Assembly: GCA_018622495.1 (NCBI GenBank)
Contig: CP076021.1
Coordinates: 496,001-560,000, forward strand
Length of the DNA: 64,000 bases
Origin: Mycoplasmatota bacterium
Lineage (GTDB): Bacteria > Bacillota_I > Bacilli_A > Acholeplasmatales > Acholeplasmataceae
Direction of reading: 5' to 3'
A program made the position numbers and the translations under genes. The notes beneath the pieces were generated by a model. It was given only the letters and a program-made list of their open reading frames with translations, was not told where the DNA came from and did no database searches. Shown here piece by piece: positions 10,740 to 19,690 of this stretch (position 1 is its first letter; each line of letters begins with the position of its first letter).

Positions 10740-10829
10740 TGTGATTTACACGCATTCAATATTAAAAAAATGGCTTTGTAAAGCCAAAAAATTTTTTGAA
10801 ACTAAAAAAAGAAACACATGGACATGTGT
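10740..10829 (+). promoter_or_regulatory. Structured leader of the str operon
   Basis: Between the promoter and rpsL lie three small hairpins. They are GTGT/ACAC (about 10740-10752), GGCTTTgtAAAGCC (10772-10785, followed by AAAAAATTTTTT), and ACACATG/CATGTGT (10814-10820, 10823-10829) just before the ribosome binding site GGAAAGGAG. In other bacteria S7 represses this operon through an RNA structure. Whether these hairpins serve that purpose is inference. Confidence 0.45.
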
Positions 10830-10851
10830 CTATGGAAAGGAGAACTATCAT

Positions 10852-11268
10852 ATGCCTACAATGCAACAACTCGTTAAAAAAGGAAGAAGTACTAAAAATT
10901 ACAAGTCAAAATCTCCTGCTTTAGGATATGGTTATAACAGTTTATCTAAAAGTGAAAGTTCATACCCATCACCACAAAAACGTGGAGTATGTACTCGTGT
11001 TACAACAATGACACCTAAGAAACCTAACTCAGCACTTCGTAAATATGCGCGTGTTAGATTATCTAACCAAACAGAAGTAACTGCTTATATCCCAGGAATT
11101 GGACATTCTTTACAAGAACATAGTGTCGTGCTAATCCGTGGTGGTCGTGTTAAAGACCTTCCAGGTGTACGTTATCATATCGTACGTGGTACATTAGATG
11201 CATCTGGAGTAGCTAACCGTGAACAAGCTCGTTCAAAATATGGCACAAAACGCCCAAAGAAAAAATAA
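10852..11268 (+). CDS. rpsL: 30S ribosomal protein S12
   Basis: 138 residues. The frame is open from 10741, but the true start is ATG 10852 ([12 protein letters not shown]), preceded by GGAAAGGAG at 10834-10842; the earlier part is the operon leader. The conserved decoding-centre loop [17 protein letters not shown] and the [28 protein letters not shown] region are intact. First gene of the classical str operon. Compared with the usual 124-residue form there are a few extra residues near position 25-40 ([16 protein letters not shown]). Confidence 0.97.
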   Translation: MPTMQQLVKKGRSTKNYKSKSPALGYGYNSLSKSESSYPSPQKRGVCTRVTTMTPKKPNSALRKYARVRLSNQTEVTAYIPGIGHSLQEHSVVLIRGGRVKDLPGVRYHIVRGTLDASGVANREQARSKYGTKRPKKK

Positions 11269-11296
11269 TAAATAACCTTAGATAATGAAAATCTAG

Positions 11297-11788
<492 letters not shown>

Positions 11789-11806
11789 AAGAAGGAGATA
11801 TAGATT

Positions 11807-13879
11807 ATGCCTCGTGTATTCCCGTTAGAGAAAGTACGTAATATTGGTATCATGGCTCACATCGATGCTGGTAAAACAACGACAACAGAACGAATTCTTT
11901 ACCACACTGGTAAAATTCATAAAATAGGTGAAGTTCACGATGGTGCAGCAACTATGGACTGGATGGCTCAAGAGCAAGAACGTGGTATTACAATCACTTC
12001 TGCTGCTACGACAGCATTCTGGAATGATCATAAAGTAAACATTATTGATACCCCAGGTCACGTTGACTTCACAGTTGAAGTATCACGTTCATTACGTGTA
12101 CTTGATGGTGCTGTTACTGTCTTAGATGCTCAAGCTGGTGTTGAACCTCAAACAGAAACTGTTTGGCGTCAAGCTACTGAGTATAAAGTACCTCGTATTG
12201 TATTCATTAATAAAATGGATAAAGTAGGGGCTGACTTTGCCAAAGCAATTAAATCAATGCAAAATCGTTTAGGTGTTAAAGCTGTTGCTATTCAATGGCC
12301 AATTGGCGCAGAAGCTGATTTTGATGGATTTATAGATTTATTAACAAGAAAAGCATACCATTATGATGGTAATGCTGATGAAATTGCAACAGATATTGAA
12401 ATTCCTAGTAACTTAGTAGACATTGTTGAAGAAAAACGCATTGAAATGATTGAAGCATTAGCTGATTTCGATGAAGATTTAATGATGACATACTTAGAAG
12501 GCGAAGAAGTTGCTGTTGAAGATATTAAACGTGTGATGCGTAAAGCAACACTTGATGTTAAGTTCTTCCCAGTTACCTGTGGTACAGCTTTTAAAAATAA
12601 AGGTGTTAAAGCATTATTAAATGCAGTGATTGATTATCTTCCAGCACCAACTGATGTATTATCAGTTGTTGGTCAAGATTCTGATGGTAATGAAGTTGCA
12701 CGTCACGCAAGTGATGATGAACCATTTACTGCACTTGCATTTAAAGTAATGACTGACCCTTATGTAGGACGTCTAACATTCTTTAGAGTTTACTCAGGTA
12801 AAATCTCTGCAGGATCTTATGTACAAAATACAAATAAAGATAAAAAAGAACGTTTTGGTCGTATTCTTCAAATGCATGCGAACACACGTCAAGAAATTAC
12901 TGATATCTATGCTGGTGATATTGCAGCTGTTGTAGGACTTAAAAATACAACAACTGGTGATACTTTAGCTATGGTTGGTGATGACATTATCTTAGAATCA
13001 ATGGTATTCCCAGAACCAGTTATCAATGTAGCAATTGAACCTAAAACAAAACAAGATCAAGATAAGATGAGTGCTGCATTAGTTAAACTAGCTGAAGAAG
13101 ATCCAACATTTAGAACATATACAGATCATGAAACAGGACAAACAATTATTGCAGGTATGGGTGAACTTCACTTAGATATTATTGTTGACCGAATGAAACG
13201 TGAGTTTAAAGTAGAAGCAAATGTTGCTGAACCACAAGTTTCATATCGTGAAACAATTACACAACCTGCTGAAGTTGAAGCAAAATTCATTCGTCAATCT
13301 GGTGGTCGTGGACAATATGGACACGTTGTCATTGACTTTGAACCAAACCCTGGTAAAGGATTTGAATTTGTTGATAAAATTGTTGGTGGGGTTATTCCTA
13401 GAGAATATATTCCATCAGTATTAAAAGGTTTAGATGAAGCTCTACCTAATGGTATTTTAGCTGGTTATCCAGTAATCGACTTAAAAGCTACACTTAAGTT
13501 TGGTTCATACCATGATGTCGATTCATCTGAAATGGCTTATAAGATTGCCGCATCAATGGCACTTAAAGAAACTAAAACAAAATGTTCTCCAGCAATTATG
13601 GAACCTATCATGGACGTCGAAGTGGTTACACCAAATGATTATGTAGGTAACGTTATTGGAGATATTACATCACGTCGTGGACGACTAGAATCTCAAGAAG
13701 GACGCGGTAATGCGGTTGCAATACGTGCATTCGTACCTTTAGCTGAAATGTTCGGCTATGCTACTTCATTACGTTCAAACACACAAGGTCGTGCAAACTT
13801 CGTTATGCAATTTGATCATTATGATAAAACACCTAAGTCAATCATGGAAGAAATAATCAAAAAGCGTGGCGTAAATTAA
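11807..13879 (+). CDS. fusA: Elongation factor G
   Basis: 690 residues, full length. GTPase motifs: AHIDAGKTT (G1), [11 protein letters not shown] (G2), DTPGHVDF (G3) and [10 protein letters not shown] (G4), followed by the domains II-V typical of EF-G with [12 protein letters not shown] and the C-terminal [14 protein letters not shown]. Catalyses GTP-driven translocation of tRNA and mRNA. Starts 18 bases after rpsG with GAAGGAGAT. Confidence 0.98.
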   Translation: MPRVFPLEKVRNIGIMAHIDAGKTTTTERILYHTGKIHKIGEVHDGAATMDWMAQEQERGITITSAATTAFWNDHKVNIIDTPGHVDFTVEVSRSLRVLDGAVTVLDAQAGVEPQTETVWRQATEYKVPRIVFINKMDKVGADFAKAIKSMQNRLGVKAVAIQWPIGAEADFDGFIDLLTRKAYHYDGNADEIATDIEIPSNLVDIVEEKRIEMIEALADFDEDLMMTYLEGEEVAVEDIKRVMRKATLDVKFFPVTCGTAFKNKGVKALLNAVIDYLPAPTDVLSVVGQDSDGNEVARHASDDEPFTALAFKVMTDPYVGRLTFFRVYSGKISAGSYVQNTNKDKKERFGRILQMHANTRQEITDIYAGDIAAVVGLKNTTTGDTLAMVGDDIILESMVFPEPVINVAIEPKTKQDQDKMSAALVKLAEEDPTFRTYTDHETGQTIIAGMGELHLDIIVDRMKREFKVEANVAEPQVSYRETITQPAEVEAKFIRQSGGRGQYGHVVIDFEPNPGKGFEFVDKIVGGVIPREYIPSVLKGLDEALPNGILAGYPVIDLKATLKFGSYHDVDSSEMAYKIAASMALKETKTKCSPAIMEPIMDVEVVTPNDYVGNVIGDITSRRGRLESQEGRGNAVAIRAFVPLAEMFGYATSLRSNTQGRANFVMQFDHYDKTPKSIMEEIIKKRGVN

Positions 13880-13888
13880 TCGGCTCAC

Positions 13889-13917
13889 TTGCAAAACAAT
13901 GTAATTTCATATAGAAT
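13889..13917 (+). promoter_or_regulatory. Probable internal promoter for tuf
   Basis: TTGCAA (13889-13894), 17-base spacer, TAGAAT (13912-13917), in the 93-base fusA-tuf gap. EF-Tu is needed in excess over EF-G, so an own promoter is plausible. Confidence 0.5.
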
Positions 13918-13972
13918 AAATATGATAAAATAAAAAATAATTTTCTAAATAAATTAGGAGGAAAAATAAAAA

Positions 13973-15157
13973 ATGGCTAAACAAAAATTTGAAAGAACAA
14001 AACCACATGTTAACATTGGTACTATTGGCCACGTTGACCATGGTAAAACTACTTTGACTGCTGCAATTACAAACGTATTATCTAAAAAAGGATTTGCAGA
14101 CGTTATGAATTATGCAGATATTGATGGAGCACCTGAAGAAAAAGAACGTGGTATTACAATTAATACTGCACACGTTGAATATCAAACTGATGCTCGTCAC
14201 TATGCTCACGTTGACTGCCCAGGTCATGCTGACTACGTTAAAAATATGATTACTGGTGCTGCTCAAATGGATGGTGCAATCTTAGTTGTATCAGCTGCAG
14301 ACGGCCCTATGCCACAAACAAGAGAACATATCCTACTTGCTGGTCAAGTTGGTGTACCTAAGATGGTTGTTTTCTTAAACAAATGTGATATGGTTGATGA
14401 TGAAGAATTATTAGACTTAGTTGAAATGGAAGTACGTGAATTACTTTCAGAATATGACTTCCCAGGTGATGACATTCCTGTGATCCGTGGATCTGCTCTT
14501 GGAGCAATCAATGGTGAAGAAAAATGGGTTAACGCAATCGGCGAATTAATGGATGAAGTTGATTCATATATCGATACACCAGTTCGTCAAACTGACAAAC
14601 CATTCATGATGCCAGTTGAAGATGTTTTCACAATTACAGGTCGTGGTACAGTTGCTACTGGACGTGTTGAACGTGGACAAGTTAAAGTTGGAGATCCAAT
14701 TGAAATCGTTGGTATTACTGAAACTAAACAAACTGTTGTTACAGGTGTTGAAATGTTCAGAAAATTACTAGATTATGCAGAAGCTGGAGACAACATTGGT
14801 GCATTACTTCGTGGTATTAACCGTGAACAAGTTGAACGTGGACAAGTTTTAGCTAAACCTAAATCAGTTCACCCTCACCACAAATTCTCAGCTCAAGTTT
14901 ATGTATTATCAAAAGAAGAAGGTGGACGTCATACAGCGTTCTTCTCAAACTATCGCCCTCAATTCTATTTCACTACAACTGACATTACAGGTGTTATTAC
15001 ACTTGAAGAAGGTACTGAAATGGTTATGCCTGGTGATAATACAACAATGACAGTAGAATTAATTCACCCAATTGCCTTAGAAGAAGGAACTAAGTTCTCA
15101 ATTCGTGAAGGTGGACGTACTGTTGGTGCTGGATCAGTTACTAAAATCATTGAATAG
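13973..15157 (+). CDS. tuf: Elongation factor Tu
   Basis: 394 residues. GTPase motifs: GHVDHGKTT (G1), [12 protein letters not shown] (G2), [12 protein letters not shown] (G3) and NKCDMVDD (G4), then the two beta-barrel domains ([32 protein letters not shown]). Delivers aminoacyl-tRNA to the ribosome. Strong ribosome binding site AGGAGG. Last gene of the str operon, followed by a strong terminator. Base composition and codon use are richer in GC than in its neighbours, as usual for a highly expressed gene. Confidence 0.98.
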   Translation: MAKQKFERTKPHVNIGTIGHVDHGKTTLTAAITNVLSKKGFADVMNYADIDGAPEEKERGITINTAHVEYQTDARHYAHVDCPGHADYVKNMITGAAQMDGAILVVSAADGPMPQTREHILLAGQVGVPKMVVFLNKCDMVDDEELLDLVEMEVRELLSEYDFPGDDIPVIRGSALGAINGEEKWVNAIGELMDEVDSYIDTPVRQTDKPFMMPVEDVFTITGRGTVATGRVERGQVKVGDPIEIVGITETKQTVVTGVEMFRKLLDYAEAGDNIGALLRGINREQVERGQVLAKPKSVHPHHKFSAQVYVLSKEEGGRHTAFFSNYRPQFYFTTTDITGVITLEEGTEMVMPGDNTTMTVELIHPIALEEGTKFSIREGGRTVGAGSVTKIIE

Positions 15158-15182
15158 TATTTTACTTATTTAATAAAAAAAT

Positions 15183-15219
15183 AAAAGACATATTAGATTA
15201 TTCTAATACGTCTTTTTTT
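15183..15219 (+). terminator. str operon terminator
   Basis: Hairpin AAAGACATATTAG/CTAATACGTCTTT with one mismatch, ending in seven T. Confidence 0.85.
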
Positions 15220-15238
15220 ATGTTATGAGTTGATGCAT

Positions 15239-15418
15239 TCAATGACCTAATATAATGATTAAAGATTTTAACAAGAAATTAATATAGAATAAAGAAGCAC
15301 TAAATAGTATACCTATGATTAATCTTTTAAAATGTGTAGTTTTTTTCATTGATTGATATAAACCATCGATGATTAATGGAATATGAAATAAGATGTATAT
15401 ATAGAAGTAATAGTAGTA
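15239..15418 (-). pseudogene. Possible remnant of a small DUF2085-type membrane protein
   Basis: The 293-base gap between tuf and tatD carries, on the minus strand, an open stretch of about 59 codons without a good start. It reads as two hydrophobic segments around HIPLIIDGLYQSM and KRLIIGILFSASLFYINF, ending in TGA. The IDG...KR.IIGILF pattern resembles the C-terminal half of DUF2085 membrane proteins. The cysteine-rich N-terminal half expected for that family is absent and a stop (TAA at 15419-15421) closes the frame upstream. I read it as a decayed gene; similarity this short can be accidental. Nothing else is visible in the gap. Confidence 0.35.
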
Positions 15419-15512
15419 TTAAAATACTTGATTGAATGATATTATGTTAAAAAGTAAAATCATACATTTAAAATTAATCATTGTGATAAAATAGGAGCAT
15501 GAGGTACATTAT

Positions 15513-16274
15513 ATGATAGATACACATTGCCATTTAAATATAGAAGAATTTGAAATGGATTATCAACAAGTAATAAAAGATGCATTAGCTGAGGGTGTTA
15601 ATGAAATGATTGTTATTGGTATTGATCCAATTTCCAATAAAAAAGCAATAGAACTTGCTGATACATTTAATGAATTATATGCCACAGTAGGTATACATCC
15701 AGGTGTTGTTGATGATTATGATATACAAAGCATTGAACCATTGTTAAAACATGAGAAAGTCATCGCTATAGGTGAAATAGGTTTAGATTTATATTGGCGT
15801 CAAGACAATATAGAAAAACAAAAAGAAATATTTATTAAGCAAATACAATTAGCAATTAAGCATCAATTACCTATTGTGATTCACACAAGAAATTCATTTA
15901 GTGAGGCTTATGATTGTGTAAAACCATATAAAGGTAAAATTAAAGGTGTTTTCCATTGTTTTTCATCTCATTTAGAAGATGCAAAAAAAGCGGTTGATTT
16001 AGGATTTTATATTGGTATTGATGGACCAGTAACTTTTAAAAATGCTAAAGATATTAAAGAAATAGCAACGCATATTCCTTTGGATAAAATATTAATTGAA
16101 ACAGATAGTCCCTATTTATCACCTCATCCTTTTAGAGGTAAAAGAAATGAGCCTAAACGTTTAAGTTATATTGCGCAAGCGATTGCAGATTTAAAAGGTA
16201 TATCAAAAGAAGAGGTCGTTAAAATAACGACATTAAATGCACATGAATTGTTTCACATAGGAGTAAAAATATGA
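15513..16274 (+). CDS. tatD: TatD-family metal-dependent hydrolase
   Basis: About 253 residues. Metal ligands of the TatD TIM barrel are visible: DTHCHL at the N-terminus (residues 3-8), GEIGLDLYW (about 88-96), VIHTRN (about 125-130), FHCFS (about 150-154) and ETDSPYLSPHPFRGKRNEP (about 200-218). Members act as 3'-5' DNA exonucleases or deacylases. The chromosomal role is usually DNA repair or turnover. Overlaps the next gene by 4 bases (ATGA). Confidence 0.93.
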   Translation: MIDTHCHLNIEEFEMDYQQVIKDALAEGVNEMIVIGIDPISNKKAIELADTFNELYATVGIHPGVVDDYDIQSIEPLLKHEKVIAIGEIGLDLYWRQDNIEKQKEIFIKQIQLAIKHQLPIVIHTRNSFSEAYDCVKPYKGKIKGVFHCFSSHLEDAKKAVDLGFYIGIDGPVTFKNAKDIKEIATHIPLDKILIETDSPYLSPHPFRGKRNEPKRLSYIAQAIADLKGISKEEVVKITTLNAHELFHIGVKI

Positions 16275-18034
16275 AAAAATTGATATTAGTATTAATCACA
16301 GTAATCGCATCTATAATTTTAGTTTCTTGTAATTGGAATTTAACTGCAGAGACACCATATGAATCCCCTAGTTCTTATGAAAGTACAAGAATTGAGATGA
16401 TAGATTCAGTTAAAGAATCAGTTGTTGTTATTGAAAATAATGATGATTTTGGATCAGGTATTATTTTTAATAAAGAAGTGATTGATCAAGAAGATGATTT
16501 AAATGAATATGCAGTGTTAACTGCATATGAAAATATAGATTTTTCAAATATTGCAGAACATGAAATAGAAACTGAAAGTGGTACAACCTATCAAGTAACT
16601 CAAATTTTAGGAAATGAATTGTATCAATTTGCTATTGCATATTTTGAAACAACTGATGATATTGCACCATATCAAATAGAACAATTAAGTGAGTCATCAA
16701 ATGTTGTATTAACACAAGGAGAAGATGTTTATGCAATTGGTACACCATATCAAATATCAATGTTTAATTATGTATCACAAGGTGTTTTAGGTTTAACAAC
16801 TTATGATTATAATTTAGTTGAAGATTTAGCTTTTGTCCATAGTGCTGAATCAAACCCTGGTATGGAAGGCGCACCTATATTTAATTTAAATGGTGATTTA
16901 TTAGGTATACAAATTGATAAATTATATTTTAGTGATAGTAGTGAAGATGCGTTACCAATGGAAGGTATTAACTTTGCATTAAACATGAATATTTTAGCTG
17001 AACACATATTAGCGTTAGATGCTAATCTCGCTTCAGGAAGCCGAAATACAAGTATCACTACTGCGAATGATGATGACTATAATGATCAAGCTATTAGTAT
17101 GATTGAAACTCTAAAAGCTTCGCTGGTATCAGTAATTGGAACAGGTGGATTAGGAAGTGGTTTGATTTATGATAAGGAAGTTTTAGATTCCGGATTATTT
17201 AGATATTATGTATTGACAAATAATCATGTAATATCTGAGAGCACAGAAATTAAAATTAAATTTGAAACTGTTGACTATGAACTAGCAGTGACAGATTTTC
17301 AAGGAAATGAAAACTATGATGTTGCTGTTTTAAGAATTGTTACTGATGAAGAACTTGTAGTTTATGATATTCCACCGATAACTGAAAATGCATATGTTGA
17401 TATTGTACAAGGTCAAGATGTTTATGCAATTGGATCTCCTTATTCTACAGATTTGTATAGTTATACAACACAAGGAATTGTAAGTTTATATAATTATACA
17501 TATCGTGGCGTTTATCAATTAGGCATTGTTCATGATGCTGAAATTAATCCAGGTAACAGTGGTGGTCCCTTAGTGAATTTAAAAGGTGAAGTCATTGGTA
17601 TAAATGTTGCTAAAATGATTAATTTTTATGACGATGGTAATGAAATATATACTGAAGGTATTAATCATAGTTTAAATATAAATATCATATCAACTGTGAT
17701 TAATGATTTCTTAGAAGAAAATTTTGAAGATACTGAAAGAACACCAAAGATTGGTGTTACAGTTGTTGATTATGATGAATCTTTTGATATATTCCCTAGT
17801 GAATATGCAAGTGGTATTTTAGTTTTAGAATTTGATTATACAAGAAATGCATATGAAGTTTTAGAAACATCTGATTTAATTATTGGCGCTAATGGTATGA
17901 CGATAACAAGTATTGAAGATTTGGTGATTATACTTGATGGTGCAGAATTTGGTGATGTGCTAAGCTTAAATATTATAAGACTAGATGAATCAAATACACC
18001 AGTTGAAATGACTATAGAGATTACACTATCATGA
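16271..18034 (+). CDS. Lipoprotein with two trypsin-like domains (first inactive, second active) and a PDZ-like end
   Basis: About 587 residues. A lipoprotein signal ends at the lipobox SIILVSC (C20), so the protein is anchored outside. Two HtrA-type trypsin folds follow. The second (about 275-485) has a complete triad: H319 (LTNNHV), D350 (NYDVAVL) and S430 (NPGNSGGP). The first (about 45-250) aligns motif for motif but has E87 (LTAYENI), Q119 (LYQFAI) and E199 (NPGMEGAP) at the three positions, so it should not cleave peptides. Both halves share EDVYAIG/QDVYAIG and the TQG/SQG turn, which shows internal duplication. The last ~90 residues (TPKIGVTVVD...LVIILDGA) look like a PDZ domain. HtrA proteases handle misfolded exported proteins; in a cell without a wall this would act at the outer face of the membrane. 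Overlaps both neighbours (ATGA). Confidence 0.85.
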   Translation: MKKLILVLITVIASIILVSCNWNLTAETPYESPSSYESTRIEMIDSVKESVVVIENNDDFGSGIIFNKEVIDQEDDLNEYAVLTAYENIDFSNIAEHEIETESGTTYQVTQILGNELYQFAIAYFETTDDIAPYQIEQLSESSNVVLTQGEDVYAIGTPYQISMFNYVSQGVLGLTTYDYNLVEDLAFVHSAESNPGMEGAPIFNLNGDLLGIQIDKLYFSDSSEDALPMEGINFALNMNILAEHILALDANLASGSRNTSITTANDDDYNDQAISMIETLKASLVSVIGTGGLGSGLIYDKEVLDSGLFRYYVLTNNHVISESTEIKIKFETVDYELAVTDFQGNENYDVAVLRIVTDEELVVYDIPPITENAYVDIVQGQDVYAIGSPYSTDLYSYTTQGIVSLYNYTYRGVYQLGIVHDAEINPGNSGGPLVNLKGEVIGINVAKMINFYDDGNEIYTEGINHSLNINIISTVINDFLEENFEDTERTPKIGVTVVDYDESFDIFPSEYASGILVLEFDYTRNAYEVLETSDLIIGANGMTITSIEDLVIILDGAEFGDVLSLNIIRLDESNTPVEMTIEITLS

Positions 18035-18492
18035 TGGATGCATTAATTCAAAAATTAAAAAATCATCATTTGACGATTGCATGTGCGTAAAGTATGACTG
18101 GAGGGTTAATTTCAAGCGAAATGACAAAAATCCCAGGTGCATCCAAGGTATTTAAAGGTGGCATTGTTGCATATACTAAAACTGCAAAAATTAATTTATT
18201 AAATATAAAAGATGAAGATATTGAAAAATATGGTATCGTCTCAAAAGAAATTGCTCTAGAAATGGCAAAATCTGTTAAACATTTAACACAATCAACAATA
18301 GGCATTGGTGTGACTGGAGATGCTGGTCCTAGGCTACAAAAAGGTAGTGAAAAAAGAGAAGCTTTCTATGCGCTATGCAATGAAGAAAAATGCTTTTATG
18401 AAGCCGTAGAGTTCACTTATGAAACGAGAGTGGAAGCACAAAAACTCGTTGTTGATTTAGTTGAAAAAATGATAATTAAATCTATTGATTAA
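18031..18492 (+). CDS. pncC: Nicotinamide-nucleotide amidase (CinA C-terminal type), in-frame stop
   Basis: Stand-alone CinA C-terminal domain, about 153 residues if read through. The start ATG 18031 overlaps the previous stop. Residues 14-25 should read LTIACAESMTGG, the family active-site block, but the Glu codon is TAA (18088-18090). GCGTAAAGT is seen where GCGGAAAGT would restore it. Everything downstream (IPGASKVFKGGIVAYTKTAK, GIGVTGDAGP) is well kept, so decay is recent or only apparent. Function: removes the amide from nicotinamide mononucleotide in the pyridine nucleotide cycle. Confidence 0.85.
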
Positions 18493-18508
18493 AGTCTTGT
18501 GGTTTTTG

Positions 18509-18537
18509 TTGTAAAACAAGAGCACATATGATATAAT
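18509..18537 (+). promoter_or_regulatory. Promoter of rpsF-ssb-rpsR
   Basis: TTGTAA (18509-18514), 17-base spacer, TATAAT (18532-18537). Confidence 0.7.
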
Positions 18538-18550
18538 GATTGGGCGTAAA

Positions 18551-18590
18551 GATTTATCCTTGTCTTATCGCATTGATAAGACCAAAGACC
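18551..18590 (+). promoter_or_regulatory. Leader hairpin before rpsF, possible S6:S18 autoregulatory site
   Basis: Perfect 8-bp stem GTCTTATC (18562-18569) with GATAAGAC (18575-18582), loop GCATT, between promoter and ribosome binding site. It is followed by CAAAGACC. Many bacteria carry an S6:S18-binding RNA here; I cannot confirm the conserved bulge of that motif, so the role is inference. Confidence 0.45.
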
Positions 18591-18606
18591 AGAAGGAGGT
18601 AGAAAG

Positions 18607-18894
18607 ATGAAAAAATACGAAGTAATGTATATCATTCGTCCTACAGTTGAGAGCGAGAGCATTAAAGGAATTGTAAATAATTTCACAGAAATATTTGCAA
18701 ATTACAATAGTGAAGTACTCGAACTTAAAGAACTAGGACTTAAAGATCTAGCATACGAAATTCAACATCTCAAAAAAGGTTACTATGTTTGGCTATTAGT
18801 CAACGCAACACCTGAAGCGATTGCTGAGTTTAATCGTGTCGTACGAATTACTGAAGAAGTTATTCGATTTATTGTTGTAAAGGAAGGCGAATAA
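18607..18894 (+). CDS. rpsF: 30S ribosomal protein S6
   Basis: 95 residues, MKKYEVMYIIRPTVES start and the ferredoxin-like core LAYEIQHLKKGYYVWLLV typical of S6. Ribosome binding site AGAAGGAGG at 18591-18599. S6 binds S18 and 16S rRNA in the platform; the operon order rpsF-ssb-rpsR is conserved in Firmicutes and Mollicutes. Confidence 0.96.
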   Translation: MKKYEVMYIIRPTVESESIKGIVNNFTEIFANYNSEVLELKELGLKDLAYEIQHLKKGYYVWLLVNATPEAIAEFNRVVRITEEVIRFIVVKEGE

Positions 18895-18895
18895 T

Positions 18896-19336
18896 ATGAT
18901 TAATCGTGTTATCCTTGTTGGACGTATCACAAAAGATCCTGAACTAAAAACAACACAGTCAAACATATCATTTGTTAATTTTACGTTGGCTGTTAATCGT
19001 CAGTTTACTGATCAATCAGGTGAACGTCAAGCAGATTTTATACAATGTACCGTATGGCGTAAACAAGCAGATAATTTAGCACAATATATTAATAAAGGTG
19101 CTTTATTAGGTGTTGAAGGAAGAATTCAAACACGTACGTATGAAGCTGAAAACGGCACAAGATATATTACAGAAGTAGTTTGTGACACTATACAATTTTT
19201 AGAAAATAAAAATTCAAACCAAACAAATAATAATCGTAATGATTATATTGAACAACCTAGTGTTTCAAATGATGATAGTGACGAGTTTTATGAAACAAGC
19301 AAACAACTCGCTGCTGAAGAAGATTTACCATTCTAA
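18896..19336 (+). CDS. ssb: Single-stranded DNA-binding protein
   Basis: 146 residues. OB-fold start MINRVILVGRITKDPEL, core FIQCTVWRKQADNLAQYINKG, a low-complexity Asn-rich linker from about 105, and the acidic partner-binding tip EEDLPF at the very end. Begins one base after the rpsF stop. Confidence 0.96.
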   Translation: MINRVILVGRITKDPELKTTQSNISFVNFTLAVNRQFTDQSGERQADFIQCTVWRKQADNLAQYINKGALLGVEGRIQTRTYEAENGTRYITEVVCDTIQFLENKNSNQTNNNRNDYIEQPSVSNDDSDEFYETSKQLAAEEDLPF

Positions 19337-19348
19337 GGAGGAATGAAC

Positions 19349-19582
19349 ATGGCTTACAAACGCGGAGGCTATAAGAGACGTAAAAAAGTTTGTTATTTTA
19401 CACAAAACAAAGTTGAACATATTGATTTCAAAGATGTAGAATTATTAAAAAGATTCATTACAGATCGCGGTAAGATTTTACCAAGACGCGTAACAGGTAC
19501 ATCAGCTAAATGGCAACGTCCATTGGCAATTGCAATCAAACGTGCACGTCACATGGCTTTATTACCATTCGTAAAAGAATAA
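19349..19582 (+). CDS. rpsR: 30S ribosomal protein S18
   Basis: 77 residues. ATG 19349 is chosen over ATG 19343 because the AAGGAGG box at 19335-19341 is properly spaced only for the former. Basic N-terminus [13 protein letters not shown], then the conserved [19 protein letters not shown] and the C-terminal [19 protein letters not shown]. Confidence 0.96.
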   Translation: MAYKRGGYKRRKKVCYFTQNKVEHIDFKDVELLKRFITDRGKILPRRVTGTSAKWQRPLAIAIKRARHMALLPFVKE

Positions 19583-19587
19583 TTAAC

Positions 19588-19615
19588 TAAAAACTGCATT
19601 TTATGCAGTTTTTAT
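19588..19615 (+). terminator. rpsR terminator
   Basis: Hairpin AAAAACTGCA-tttta-TGCAGTTTTT followed by ATTTTAT. Confidence 0.85.
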
Positions 19616-19640
19616 TTTATATAAAGGTTAAATGATTTGA

Positions 19641-19669
19641 TTGTAAATACATCATATTATTGATATAAT
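19641..19669 (+). promoter_or_regulatory. Promoter of gdpP-rplI-dnaB
   Basis: TTGTAA (19641-19646), 17-base spacer, TATAAT (19664-19669). It overlaps the first in-frame ATG (19670), which therefore cannot be the start codon. Confidence 0.7.
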
Positions 19670-19690
19670 ATGAGAGAAGTAGGTGCATTC

